Shown here: piece after piece, positions 10,489 through 18,160 of the stretch
Layout: each line of letters starts with the position of its first letter
Numbering within the stretch: the stretch's first letter is position 1
NCBI GenBank assembly: GCA_004555205.1
Contig: SFIY01000013.1
Coordinates: forward strand, 1 to 53,788
Length of the DNA: 53,788 nucleotides
From: Clostridiales bacterium
Lineage (GTDB): Bacteria > Bacillota > Clostridia > Oscillospirales > Oscillospiraceae
Reading direction: 5' to 3'
Made by a program: the position numbers and the translations under genes
The notes under the pieces: model-generated
What the model was told of the DNA's origin: nothing
The model's database searches: none
Seen by the model: only the letters and a program-made list of their open reading frames with translations

Positions 10489-11415
10489 TTACACCTTTTC
10501 GCCGATCTCGCTCATGATCTGCTCCAGAATTTCCACGAACCGGGCGCCCATGTCGCTCATCGGAATCCCACGCAGCTTAATATAGCCAAGGCGCATATCA
10601 TCCACGGCATCCGCCAGCGGCAGCGTCAGCAGCCGTTCGTCACCATAGCCTTCGGGCAATACGCCGCTGCCGGTGGATACACAGTTGGTGTGCGCCATCA
10701 CATTATACGCTGTGGCGCGGTCACTCACATAGACCACCTGATTGAAGTCAGCCCCGGTGCCCACTACGGCTTCTTCGGCAAAATTCAGGTTGCTGTCCTT
10801 CTGCGTAAACACCACATAGGGATACTGATGCAGCTTTTCCAGTGTGACCGCGCTTTCCGACGCCAGTGGATGTCCTTTTCGCATAAAGACATGGGGGCGA
10901 ATTTTCACCAACTGGTGAAATTCCAGATTCTTGCCGGTAAGAATACGCTGGATATAGTGCTCGGTCATATCCGACACGAAGATAATGCCCACATCGCTGA
11001 TCTGCTGCGCCACCTCGTCGATCACGCTGGACATCTCCATTTCCTTTAAGCTCACTTCAATGCGGGGCTCGTTCAAAAGGTGCAGAAATTCCACAAACGC
11101 CTTGGCGCAGAAGGGATAGCGCTGCGCGGCAATAGAGAGCTTGACGCGGTTGGAGGCCTGACGCTCCCCATAATAACGGGTGATCTTGCGGCTTTGCTCC
11201 ACGATGGGCGTGATCTGGGTCACCAGCTCCCGTCCGTCGTCTGTCAGCGCAATGCCGCGGTTGCTGCGCAGGAAAATGCGGATGCCAAGCTCTTCCTCCG
11301 TCTCCCGAATCGCACTGGAGATGGCCGATTGCGAGATAAAGAGATTTTGCGCTGCCTTATTCATGGAACCGCAGCGATAGATTTCCAGAATATAGTTCAT
11401 CTGCGACAGTGTCAT
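10489..11415 (-). CDS. LysR-family transcriptional regulator
   Basis: 308 residues. N-terminal winged helix-turn-helix with the helix AAQNLFISQSAISSAIRE, typical of LysR proteins, then a periplasmic-binding-like effector domain (about 90-300). It probably senses a small molecule and acts on a nearby or distant promoter; the neighbours do not reveal a target. I start at MTLSQMNYI, where family members begin; an upstream in-frame ATG at 11454 would add 13 atypical residues. It converges on the solute-binding protein gene with a shared palindromic terminator. Confidence 0.85.
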   Translation of the reverse strand: MTLSQMNYILEIYRCGSMNKAAQNLFISQSAISSAIRETEEELGIRIFLRSNRGIALTDDGRELVTQITPIVEQSRKITRYYGERQASNRVKLSIAAQRYPFCAKAFVEFLHLLNEPRIEVSLKEMEMSSVIDEVAQQISDVGIIFVSDMTEHYIQRILTGKNLEFHQLVKIRPHVFMRKGHPLASESAVTLEKLHQYPYVVFTQKDSNLNFAEEAVVGTGADFNQVVYVSDRATAYNVMAHTNCVSTGSGVLPEGYGDERLLTLPLADAVDDMRLGYIKLRGIPMSDMGARFVEILEQIMSEIGEKV

Positions 11416-11459
11416 GCTTGCCCCCGTCCTTTTCTCATTTGTCCCTGTCATCATAGCAT

Positions 11460-11493
11460 AAAATCCACCGAAAGTAAACTTTCGGTGGATTTT
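11460..11493 (-). terminator. Terminator of the zinc-ribbon gene
   Basis: A 16-bp perfect stem (11460-11475 with 11478-11493, AAAATCCACCGAAAGT) and a 2-base loop, with four T at the end on either strand. It separates the zinc-ribbon gene from the LysR gene downstream of it on the minus strand. Confidence 0.85.
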
Positions 11494-11507
11494 TGCCGTA
11501 TGCGTAC

Positions 11508-11909
11508 TTATTCACCCATGGGTGCGCCGCACTCAGGGCAGAACTTGCTGTCAGACGCAACACCGCACACAGGGCATACCTTCAGGCCGGCATCGACTTC
11601 ACAGCTTTCCTTCCTGGGCTTGGCAGCCTCCAGCGCGGCAATCTTTTCCTTGGAAGCCATAACCGCGGCCACCACATCCTTCACAGCATCGGGAATCTCA
11701 CCTTCAAACTCGGAAACGAACCACTGGCCGATGGCCTTATAATTCTTCTCCATCTCACGCTGTTCCGACAGGATTTCAATATTAATCTTCGCCGTGTCCG
11801 TGGCGTCCTTTGCCTTTTCCGTAGCGATCTCAGCGGCAACCTTTGCCTTCTCTGTCGCCACTTCGGCGAGAACCTGCGCCTTCTTTGTCAGTTCTTCAAA
11901 AAATGCCAT
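11508..11909 (-). CDS. Zinc-ribbon protein with helical repeat N-terminus
   Basis: 133-residue protein of unknown role. Residues 1-60 are a charged, alanine-rich helix with repeats of the type VATEKAK/IATEKAK, likely a coiled coil or amphipathic helix. The C-terminus is a rubredoxin-like zinc ribbon with two CPxCG knuckles (CPVCG and CPECG). No signal peptide or membrane segment. It has its own promoter and terminator, so it is a single-gene unit. Strong AAAGGAG ribosome binding site before ATG 11909. Similar zinc-ribbon plus helix proteins are common and uncharacterised in Clostridia. Confidence 0.8.
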   Translation of the reverse strand: MAFFEELTKKAQVLAEVATEKAKVAAEIATEKAKDATDTAKINIEILSEQREMEKNYKAIGQWFVSEFEGEIPDAVKDVVAAVMASKEKIAALEAAKPRKESCEVDAGLKVCPVCGVASDSKFCPECGAPMGE

Positions 11910-11949
11910 AACAATGAACTCCTTTCAAAAAATAATACTTAACGGTGCT

Positions 11950-11978
11950 ATTATACCCCTTTTTTTTCTTTCTTGCAA
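11950..11978 (-). promoter_or_regulatory. Sigma-A promoter of the zinc-ribbon gene
   Basis: Minus strand: -35 TTGCAA (11973-11978), 17-bp spacer, -10 TATAAT (11950-11955). It lies immediately after the glpK stop codon. Confidence 0.8.
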
Positions 11979-11981
11979 GGC

Positions 11982-13475
11982 TTAATGCTCAATCCAATCC
12001 GACGCGCGGGAAACGGCACGCTTCCACAGATGATAATCGGCATCGCAGTCTGCCTGTACGCGCTGGGGCACAAACACCCGCTGAGAGCGGCGCAGCGTCT
12101 TCAGCTCCTCCAGCGAATGCCACACACCGCAGCTCAAGCCTGCCAGCGCCGCCGCACCGAAGGCCGTGGTCTCCACCATGGCGGGGCGATCCACCGGAAT
12201 ACGCAGCAGATCTGCCTGCATCTGCATCATCACATCGCTGACACTGGCGCCGCCGTCTACACGCAGGGAGGTAATATCCCGTCCGGCGTCCTGGCGCATG
12301 GCAAGCATCAGATCCGTCACCTGATAGGCGATGCTCTCCAGCACGGCCCGTGCAATATGGGCGCGGTTGGTGCCCCGTGTGATGCCTAAGATGGCACCCC
12401 GGGCATACATATCCCAATAGGGCGCTCCTAGGCCGGTGAACGCAGGCACGATCAGCACGCCGCCGCTGTCGCTGACAGATTCCGCCAAGCGGTCGCAATC
12501 AGGCGCCGAGTCCACCAGTTTCAGCTCATCACGCAGCCACTGGATGGTACTGCCGCCATTGAACACGCTGCCCTCCAGGGCATAGGTGGTCTTGCCGTTG
12601 ATATGCCAAGCCACAGAGCTGACAAGGCCTGCGCGGGAACGCACCGGCGCATCCCCCAGATTCATCAGCGTAAAGCAGCCTGTGCCGTAGGTGTTTTTCG
12701 CATCGCCCGGTGCAAAGCAGGTCTGGCCGAACAACGCCGCCTGCTGGTCGCCTGCAGCGCCGCAAACCGGCACACCGGCCAAAGCCTCCAGCCCCTCGAT
12801 GCCCTCTTTTACATAGCCGTACACCTGTGAATTGCCCACGGGTCTGGGCAGGATCTGCATAGGGATGTGCAGAATACGGCACAGCTCTTCATCCCACACC
12901 AGGCGGTGAATGTCAAAGAGCATGGTGCGGCTGGCATTGGAATAGTCGGTTACATGCTGCCCCGTCAGACGCCAGATCAGCCAGCTCTCCACCGTGCCGA
13001 AGAGCAGCTCGCCCTTTTCGGCACGCTCACGGGCATGGGGCACGTTATCCAGAATCCAGCGGATCTTGGTGGCGGAGAAATAGGCGTCGATCAGCAATCC
13101 CGTGGTGGATTGAATCCGCTCCGCCATGCCCTGCCGCTTCAGCTCCTCGCATAGCTGCGCCGTACGGCGGCACTGCCACACAATGGCATGATACACCGGC
13201 TCTCCGGTAGTCTTGTCCCACAAAACGGTGGTTTCGCGCTGATTGGTCACGCCGATACCGGCAATATGGCCTGCGTCAACCGCTTTGATCGCCTCCGCCG
13301 CTGCCCGGCGCTCCGTGTCCCAGATCTCCATGGCATCATGCTCCACCCAGCCGGCCCGGGGATAATGCTGCGTAAAGGGATACTGTGCCGATCCGGCCAC
13401 GCATCCCTGTTCATCAAATACAATCGCGCGGGAGCTGGTGGTTCCCTGATCCAGCGCCAATATGTAACTTCCCAT
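11982..13475 (-). CDS. glpK: Glycerol kinase
   Basis: ATP-dependent phosphorylation of glycerol to sn-glycerol-3-phosphate in the cytosol. 497 residues, the usual length for the FGGY kinase family. Motifs: ALDQGTTSSRAIVFDEQG at the N-terminus, GWVEHDAMEIW, TNQRETTVLWDKTTG, GTGCFTLMN and the C-terminal RVDGGASVSD. Starts at ATG 13475 after GAGGGCGC. No glpF, glpD or glpO lies beside it, so it is unlinked from the rest of glycerol use. A phospholipid link through the distant pgsA is only thematic. Confidence 0.95.
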   Translation of the reverse strand: MGSYILALDQGTTSSRAIVFDEQGCVAGSAQYPFTQHYPRAGWVEHDAMEIWDTERRAAAEAIKAVDAGHIAGIGVTNQRETTVLWDKTTGEPVYHAIVWQCRRTAQLCEELKRQGMAERIQSTTGLLIDAYFSATKIRWILDNVPHARERAEKGELLFGTVESWLIWRLTGQHVTDYSNASRTMLFDIHRLVWDEELCRILHIPMQILPRPVGNSQVYGYVKEGIEGLEALAGVPVCGAAGDQQAALFGQTCFAPGDAKNTYGTGCFTLMNLGDAPVRSRAGLVSSVAWHINGKTTYALEGSVFNGGSTIQWLRDELKLVDSAPDCDRLAESVSDSGGVLIVPAFTGLGAPYWDMYARGAILGITRGTNRAHIARAVLESIAYQVTDLMLAMRQDAGRDITSLRVDGGASVSDVMMQMQADLLRIPVDRPAMVETTAFGAAALAGLSCGVWHSLEELKTLRRSQRVFVPQRVQADCDADYHLWKRAVSRASDWIEH

Positions 13476-13562
13476 CGTGCGCCCTCTTTCTTTTTACGGA
13501 GTAATATGTTATCATTTATATAGTATTGTCACTTATTATAACACAGAAAGGACGGAATTGCC

Positions 13563-14498
13563 ATGACAAATATGACGGACTTTACCTTTCTCTCCACCGA
13601 CGGCAAGACCAGGCTGCATGGCATCTCCTGGCTGCCTGAAGGCCGTGAACCCACAGCGGTTTTGCAGATCGCCCACGGCGTCGCCGAGTACATAGCACGC
13701 TATGACGGTTTTGCGCGCTTTTTGAACGAACAGGGCGTTGCCGTATTCGGCCACGACCATCTGGGGCACGGTCTTTCCCTGCCCGAGGGCGGTGTTCCGG
13801 TCTATTTCGGTCAGGGCAACACATGGGATACCGTGGTGGACGATATGTACCGCCTGCATCTGCGCATCAAGGCGCAATTTCCCCACACGCCGCTGTTCCT
13901 GATGGGGCACAGCATGGGTTCGTTTCTGTCGCGCACCTACCTTATCCGTTACAGCGGCACCGTGCGCGGCGCCATTATCATGGGCACCGGCTGGCAAAAT
14001 GAAGCCACCATTGCCGGCGGCCTGCTGATTGCCAAAGCGATCTCGCATACGCGCGGCGAAGCCGCCGTCTCCGATTTTGTGACAAGCCTTGCCTTCGGCG
14101 CTTACAACAAGGCCTTTGCCCCCACACGCACCGGCTATGACTGGCTTTCCGCCGATACCGACAATGTGGACCGCTATATGGCCGATCCCCTTTGCGGACA
14201 GGATACCACCGTGGGGCTGTTCCGCGAGATGCTGCTGGGCTTCCGCTTCAACCAAAAGCCTGCCAACCTGCGGAAGATGGACAAAAAATGCCCTCTTTTG
14301 CTGATCTCCGGCAAGGACGATCCCGTGGGCGGCATGGGTAAGGGCGTCAGGCATACATACAACGCGTTTCGTGAAAGCGGCATGGAAGATGTGACGCTGC
14401 AGCTTTACGAGGGCCTGCGCCATGAGCTCCTTAACGAGAGCGCGCAAAAGGATCGCGTATACGCCGATATTCACGCCTGGCTCAAGCGCTGTATCTGA
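13563..14498 (+). CDS. Alpha/beta hydrolase, lysophospholipase/monoacylglycerol-lipase type
   Basis: 311-residue serine hydrolase (Hydrolase_4 family). The nucleophile elbow is GHSMGSF, the probable catalytic Asp is in SGKDDPVGG and the His in GLRHELLNE, in the right order. No signal peptide, so it acts in the cytosol or on the inner membrane face. Likely releases fatty acids from lyso- or monoacyl lipids. Divergent from glpK; a shared theme of glycerol release and phosphorylation is possible but unproven. Ribosome binding site AAAGGACG before ATG 13563. It ends exactly where the convergent membrane-protein gene ends. Confidence 0.85.
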   Translation: MTNMTDFTFLSTDGKTRLHGISWLPEGREPTAVLQIAHGVAEYIARYDGFARFLNEQGVAVFGHDHLGHGLSLPEGGVPVYFGQGNTWDTVVDDMYRLHLRIKAQFPHTPLFLMGHSMGSFLSRTYLIRYSGTVRGAIIMGTGWQNEATIAGGLLIAKAISHTRGEAAVSDFVTSLAFGAYNKAFAPTRTGYDWLSADTDNVDRYMADPLCGQDTTVGLFREMLLGFRFNQKPANLRKMDKKCPLLLISGKDDPVGGMGKGVRHTYNAFRESGMEDVTLQLYEGLRHELLNESAQKDRVYADIHAWLKRCI

Positions 14499-15038
14499 TC
14501 AGGCCTGCAAATCCCGCAGCAGGTTGCCGATCCCCAGCAGGTCAATGTCCCGCCGCAGATACAAAAGCCGCGCGCTGTAGAAGCTGTCTGTGATCAGCAG
14601 CAGCACGGCCATCAGCGTGGCGAATGGCGAAGTCTGCGCGATCATGGCGTCGATCCACGGCTGCACATAGCGCAGCGCCACCCATACAAGCACGCCCCAT
14701 ACAATGGAAAACGGCACGCACACGCGGCGGTTAAGGTCCATTTTCGTGCTGCTGTAATCCCAGAACATGACGCCCAGCGCCTTTTCGTAAAAGAAATGGA
14801 CCGCATATTCCACGGCCGTGGCAGTCAGGCCGCCGTAGAGCATCATACGCAGCGGCGTATCCCGCAATTCCGCAGGCAGGTGCATGACGGCGATCAGTGA
14901 CAGGCCGTATACCGGGCACAGCGGCAGCAAAAGAAAGCATTTTCGCACGCGATGCTCGGCGTCGCACGCCGCAGCAAACAGCTTTTCGATGATAAACCCG
15001 ATGAAGCTGTACCACATGAAAATCCAAAACCAGTACAT
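14499..15038 (-). CDS. Putative ABC-transporter permease-like membrane protein (CmpB family)
   Basis: 179-residue integral membrane protein with about five hydrophobic segments, resembling the ABC_trans_CmpB family (start MYWFWIFMWYSFIGFIIEKL, central YAVHFFYEKALGVMFWDYS). Function unknown; the permease name is a family label and no ATPase is adjacent. I take the ATG at 15038 because GAGGAGGGCG lies just before it; the open frame continues upstream for 59 codons without family likeness. Its stop abuts the stop of the lipase gene with no terminator between. Confidence 0.75.
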   Translation of the reverse strand: MYWFWIFMWYSFIGFIIEKLFAAACDAEHRVRKCFLLLPLCPVYGLSLIAVMHLPAELRDTPLRMMLYGGLTATAVEYAVHFFYEKALGVMFWDYSSTKMDLNRRVCVPFSIVWGVLVWVALRYVQPWIDAMIAQTSPFATLMAVLLLITDSFYSARLLYLRRDIDLLGIGNLLRDLQA

Positions 15039-15090
15039 TCCTCGCCCTCCTCTTTTTTCAGTGTTTCCCAAAGAAACGGATTCATCCCTG

Positions 15091-15119
15091 TTGTCAAAGC
15101 GACTTTTTTCTGTTACACT
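15091..15119 (+). promoter_or_regulatory. Sigma-A promoter of the uracil-DNA glycosylase gene
   Basis: -35 TTGTCA (15091-15096), 17-bp spacer, -10 TACACT (15114-15119); ATG follows at 15149. Confidence 0.75.
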
Positions 15120-15148
15120 GTTGAAAAACAAAAAAGGATGGGCAAGCC

Positions 15149-15727
15149 ATGAGAGAGTGGGAGGAACTGAAAAAAGAATGTCTGCACTGCCGCGCCTGTT
15201 CGCTGGCAGAAACACGCACCAATGTGGTCTTCGGCGTGGGAGCGCCGGATGCGGAGGTGCTGTTTATCGGCGAAGCGCCGGGCGCCAATGAGGATATGCA
15301 GGGCGAGCCGTTTGTGGGCCGTGCCGGCAAGCTGCTGGACGATATGCTGGCTATGATCGGGCTGGACCGCAGCCGTATTTACATCACCAATTCCGTCAAG
15401 TGCCGCCCGCCGCAGAACCGCGACCCGCTGAACACGGAAAAGGATGCCTGCCACGGCTATCTCGTGCGGCAATTGCAGTTGATGCAGCCCAAGATCATCG
15501 TCTGTCTGGGCCGTATCAGCGCCATGGAGATCATCAAGCCCGATTTCAAGATCACCCAGGAGCACGGCCAGTTCTTTGAGCGTGACGGCATCCAGATGAC
15601 GGCGCTCTATCATCCCGCCGCGCTGCTGCGCGATCCCCATAAGAAGCCGGAGACTTTCGAGGACCTCAAGCGCCTGCAGGCCAAGATCCGGGAGATCTGC
15701 ACCCATACGGAGCTTATTTTTACCTAA
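15149..15727 (+). CDS. Family-4 (Fe-S) uracil-DNA glycosylase
   Basis: 192-residue DNA repair enzyme that removes uracil arising from cytosine deamination. Family-4 marks: the cluster cysteines CLHCRAC at residues 10-16 with the second pair in VKCRPPQNRDP and ACHGY; the active-site motif GEAPGANEDMQGEPFVGRAG; and the C-terminal YHPAALLR. Monocistronic, with its own promoter and a bidirectional terminator downstream. Residue numbers are by eye. Family 5 is less likely because of the GEAPGxxED motif. Confidence 0.92.
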   Translation: MREWEELKKECLHCRACSLAETRTNVVFGVGAPDAEVLFIGEAPGANEDMQGEPFVGRAGKLLDDMLAMIGLDRSRIYITNSVKCRPPQNRDPLNTEKDACHGYLVRQLQLMQPKIIVCLGRISAMEIIKPDFKITQEHGQFFERDGIQMTALYHPAALLRDPHKKPETFEDLKRLQAKIREICTHTELIFT

Positions 15728-15731
15728 TGAA

Positions 15732-15764
15732 AAACGAGGAAAGAACGAAGTTCTTTCCTCGTTT
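15732..15764. terminator. Bidirectional terminator between udg and lysE genes
   Basis: 15-bp stem AAACGAGGAAAGAAC with its complement around a GAA loop. The tail on the plus strand is only moderately T-rich (ATATTTTA). Confidence 0.8.
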
Positions 15765-15769
15765 ATATT

Positions 15770-16348
15770 TTACAGGAACATACTTACCGCGCAGTAGACA
15801 AGCAGCAGGGCCAATATGGTATTGACGATTTTGCCGCGCCTGACAAAAACGGTACGGAATACCGACCCGAAAACCGACCAGCAGAGTGTTGCCATAAACC
15901 CGGTCACGGCCAGAATGCCCGCAAACAGGGCGATCATGCCCCAATTGCCGCCGTAATAGGGCAGCACATAGGTTTCCATGGACACGATGCAGTAAAAGTA
16001 GTATTTCGGATTCAGCCAGCACAGCAGCAAGCCCGGCAGGAACCGCGCTTCGGTCTGCATTTCGTCCCAATTGCCGCCGGAGCGGAAAATATGCCACGCC
16101 AGCCACAGGATATACAGCGCGCCGATGATCCGCATGGGCAGCTCGATCTTTGGCAGCAGCGATGACAGAACATTGCAAAAAGCTGCGCAGGCAAATACCA
16201 CCGACACCTGTCCGATGAAAATGCCCAGGTTGAAAATAAAGCCTTTTTTCAATCCGTGTTGTGCCGCGTTTGACATGCCGGCAATATTATTCGGGCCGGG
16301 TGTGAAGGCAGTGGAGAGCATATAGGCAGTAAAGCTGAGATAATTCAT
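15770..16348 (-). CDS. LysE-family amino-acid exporter
   Basis: 192-residue membrane protein with about six transmembrane helices. The family signature AFTPGPNNI lies near residue 15, followed by G-rich helix 2 (GLKKGFIFNLGIFIGQ) and the WLNPKYY motif in the middle. LysE/RhtB proteins export amino acids such as lysine, arginine, threonine or cysteine; the substrate here is unknown. Its start is 11 bases after the stop of the XRE-cupin regulator, an arrangement commonly seen for exporters with their regulator, and both are read from the promoter at 16951-16979. Confidence 0.9.
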   Translation of the reverse strand: MNYLSFTAYMLSTAFTPGPNNIAGMSNAAQHGLKKGFIFNLGIFIGQVSVVFACAAFCNVLSSLLPKIELPMRIIGALYILWLAWHIFRSGGNWDEMQTEARFLPGLLLCWLNPKYYFYCIVSMETYVLPYYGGNWGMIALFAGILAVTGFMATLCWSVFGSVFRTVFVRRGKIVNTILALLLVYCAVSMFL

Positions 16349-16359
16349 GGCGTTCTTCG

Positions 16360-16914
16360 TTATTTCTTGTAATAGATGCGCTGGATCAGACGCACCGTGT
16401 TGTTGCCTTTATTCACATAGCGGTAGGGACGGCTGCCGGGGAACACCAGACTGTCGCGGTTTTCCATTCGGAAAGTCTGGCCGTCCGTTTCCACCTCCAG
16501 CAGGCCGGAAAGCGCCGTCAGATAGACCCGTGTGCCGGGGATCAGATCCGTCGCCTCATAGCTGCCGCTGATGAAAATGTCAAACTGTGCGCTTTCACTG
16601 CGGGAATCGGTGTCAAAAGGAACCAGCGGATAGCGAATCACCTTTCCGCCGCACAGGCGCTGACCCGGCACATCCACGCCGCGGTACAGCGTCGTGTCCA
16701 TCTCCTCACGCTTCTCGGTCAGCATCTCCAGAGGAACATGCAATCCCCGGGCAACCTTGCTGAGCACAGAGATGGTGGGGTTGACTGTGCCGCGTTCCAT
16801 TTGACCCAGCATACTCTTGGATACGCCCGACAATTCCGCCAGACGGTCAATGCTCAGTTTTTGGGATTTGCGGATGCGGTGGATATTTTCGCCTACTGCC
16901 AGTTGAATATCCAT
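16360..16914 (-). CDS. XRE regulator with C-terminal cupin domain
   Basis: 184-residue transcription factor. N-terminal helix-turn-helix (residues about 8-65; LSIDRLAELSGVSKSMLGQM) and a cupin small-molecule domain (about 105-180; PGTRVYLTALSGLLEVETDG). Such proteins sense amino acids or polyamines and often control an adjacent LysE-type exporter. Ribosome binding site CGGAGGAA before ATG 16914. A palindrome TTGTC-N7-GACAA lies between its promoter and start, a likely autoregulatory operator. Effector unknown. Confidence 0.88.
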   Translation of the reverse strand: MDIQLAVGENIHRIRKSQKLSIDRLAELSGVSKSMLGQMERGTVNPTISVLSKVARGLHVPLEMLTEKREEMDTTLYRGVDVPGQRLCGGKVIRYPLVPFDTDSRSESAQFDIFISGSYEATDLIPGTRVYLTALSGLLEVETDGQTFRMENRDSLVFPGSRPYRYVNKGNNTVRLIQRIYYKK

Positions 16915-16932
16915 GATCGTTCCTCCGTTATT

Positions 16933-16979
16933 TTGTCAGTTTTCGACAATATATTACCTTTTTTGGTTATATCTGTCAA
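16933..16979 (-). promoter_or_regulatory. Promoter and operator of the XRE-cupin/LysE operon
   Basis: Minus strand: -35 TTGACA (16974-16979), 17-bp spacer, -10 TAATAT (16951-16956). Directly downstream, 16933-16949 reads TTGTC-N7-GACAA, a perfect 5-bp dyad at the transcription start, the position expected for a repressor site. The promoter lies only 3 bases outside the left inverted repeat at 16982. Confidence 0.7.
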
Positions 16980-16981
16980 GA

Positions 16982-17063
16982 ACAGAATGAAAAAGTACCG
17001 CCCTATAGGGCGGTGTTCATAAGACAGTTAACAGCCACAGTAGTTTGCTCTGCTGTGGCTGTT
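16982..17063. repeat. Left outer inverted repeat with two hairpins (R1)
   Basis: 16982-17032 pairs with 18191-18240: both read, toward the inside, ACAGAATGAAAA(A)GTACCGCC..., then GTGTTC(A/G)TAAGACAGTTAA, about 44 of 50 matching by eye. Inside it is a perfect 18-bp palindrome ACCGCCCTATAGGGCGGT (16997-17014). At its inner edge is a second hairpin AACAGCCACAG / CTGTGGCTGTT (17030-17063) with a 12-base loop. No clear target-site duplication is seen outside the pair. Confidence 0.8.
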
Positions 17064-17138
17064 CTTGTATTTTATCCCGTTATGTGATAACATGATGCCC
17101 AACGGATCTACAAACCGGAATTAACGGAGGTACACCGC

Positions 17139-17594
17139 ATGTATAGAAAAGCAACGTTAAATGATTGCGAAAAAATTTATCATTTAATTTGTGATATGGA
17201 ATGCAAACAACTCCCATTTCATAGGTTCTATTCGATATTTCAAGAGCAGCTAGACGATAGGCACTATTATTGTCTTGTATGCGAATGTGATGATGTAATT
17301 GGAATTTTGAATTTACGATTTGAAAATCAATTACATCACTCCGAACCAATTGCAGAAATTATGGAATTTGCCATCGACGCAAAATACAGAAATCAAGGGA
17401 TCGGAAAGGAAATGTTTACAAATGCGTGCCAAATCGCAAAAGAGTTTGGATGTACGCAAATAGAAGTAGCCTGTAATCAACTTCGGTCGGATACACACCG
17501 ATTTTATTTAAGAGAAGGAATGCATAATTTTCATTTTAAGTTTTCAAAAGCACTTGCGGGGAACGATGTAAGCGAAAACACAATAGGAAGATAA
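17139..17594 (+). CDS. GNAT acetyltransferase, PhnO-like (aminoalkylphosphonate N-acetyltransferase)
   Basis: 151-residue acetyl-CoA-dependent N-acetyltransferase. Motif A is KYRNQGIGKEM, and the C-terminal part DTHRFYLREGMHNFHFKFSK closely follows PhnO, the aminoalkylphosphonic acid acetyltransferase, as does LHHSEPIAEIMEF. A related amine such as an aminoglycoside cannot be excluded. The gene is strikingly AT-rich beside its GC-rich neighbours, a sign of transfer. It lies between the outer inverted repeats, after a hairpin and a small dyad GTTAT-gtg-ATAAC (17079-17091), and has a good CGGAGG ribosome binding site. No phn genes are nearby. Confidence 0.85.
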   Translation: MYRKATLNDCEKIYHLICDMECKQLPFHRFYSIFQEQLDDRHYYCLVCECDDVIGILNLRFENQLHHSEPIAEIMEFAIDAKYRNQGIGKEMFTNACQIAKEFGCTQIEVACNQLRSDTHRFYLREGMHNFHFKFSKALAGNDVSENTIGR

Positions 17595-17619
17595 ATTTGG
17601 ATTTGTTGAACAGATACTA

Positions 17620-17736
17620 AGGGCGCACTTCTATACACCGTTCGGTGTAGTGCATATTGTGCGGCGCTGCACCGCACCAAAGCCTCCCTTGTGTAAAGGG
17701 AGGTGGCACGGCGTAAGCCGTGACGGAGGGATTGTC
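17620..17736. repeat. Left inner repeat of the DUF559 cassette (R2), several hairpins
   Basis: Successive hairpins: TACACCG-tt-CGGTGTA (17634-17649), TGCGG-CGCTGCA-CCGCA (17660-17676), CTCCCTT-gtgt-AAGGGAG (about 17684-17702) and GGCACGGC-gtaa-GCCGTGAC (about 17705-17723), ending in GGAGGGATTGTC at 17736. The last part supplies the ribosome binding site of the DUF559 gene. It is inverted at 18078-18149; the stems there differ in sequence but keep pairing. Confidence 0.8.
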
Positions 17737-18105
17737 ATGCAGAGAAAGCATAATAAGCAGTTAGTGCCATTGGCAAAGAAGCTGCGAAGAGAACTGACAA
17801 AAGAAGAGCGGCATTTGTGGTATGACTTTCTGCGCTCCTATCCCATCCGTTTTTCCAGACAGAAAATATTGGGAAGATATATTGCCGACTTTTACAGCGC
17901 AGAAGCAAAAATCATCATCGAGCTGGATGGTTCTCAACACTATGAACCGGATGAACTGCAAAAGGACGCAGAACGCACCGCTTTTCTGGAAGCATACGGG
18001 CTGACAGTCATTCGAATTCCGAATAATGAAATCAGCAGGAACTTTCGAGGAGTCTGTGCGTATATTGATGTTGCGGTGAGACAATCCCTCAGTCAGCTTC
18101 GCTGA
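17737..18105 (+). CDS. DUF559 (Vsr-like) endonuclease-domain protein
   Basis: 122-residue protein of the DUF559 family, a compact PD-(D/E)xK-like nuclease fold related to the very-short-patch repair endonuclease. Visible: LRRELTKEERHLWYDFLRS at the N-terminus, the catalytic-type region FYSAEAKIIIELDGSQH, and LTVIRIPNNEI. I take ATG 17737 because GGAGGG, contributed by the left inner repeat, lies 7-8 bases before it; the open frame upstream only translates repeat DNA. Its last residues (RQSLSQLR) and stop codon are encoded by the right inner repeat. So gene and repeats form one unit. DNA cleavage is inferred from family; no partner methylase is present. Confidence 0.82.
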   Translation: MQRKHNKQLVPLAKKLRRELTKEERHLWYDFLRSYPIRFSRQKILGRYIADFYSAEAKIIIELDGSQHYEPDELQKDAERTAFLEAYGLTVIRIPNNEISRNFRGVCAYIDVAVRQSLSQLR

Positions 18106-18149
18106 CAGCTCCCTTTACACAAGGGAGCCCTGGGCGCTGCCGCGCCAGT
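18078..18149. repeat. Right inner repeat of the DUF559 cassette (R2, inverted)
   Basis: Inverted counterpart of 17660-17736: GACAATCCCTC (18078 on), hairpin GTCAGC-ttc-GCTGAC, CTCCCTT-TACACA-AGGGAG, and outer hairpin CTGG..CCAG (18130-18148). Compared with the left copy the loops and the CTCCCTTGTGTAAAGGGAG core are conserved, while the inner stem has changed on both sides, keeping the pairing. Confidence 0.8.
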
Positions 18150-18160
18150 GCATAACATAA

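Noticed and set aside
13476..13562. Divergent promoters between glpK and the lipase gene
   Set aside because: The region is AT-rich with several TATAAT-like and TTGTCA-like strings, but none with a convincing pair at 16-18 bases, so no promoter is assigned.
17660..18149. CRISPR array
   Set aside because: The repeats are one inverted pair with internal hairpins around a gene, with no regular spacers.
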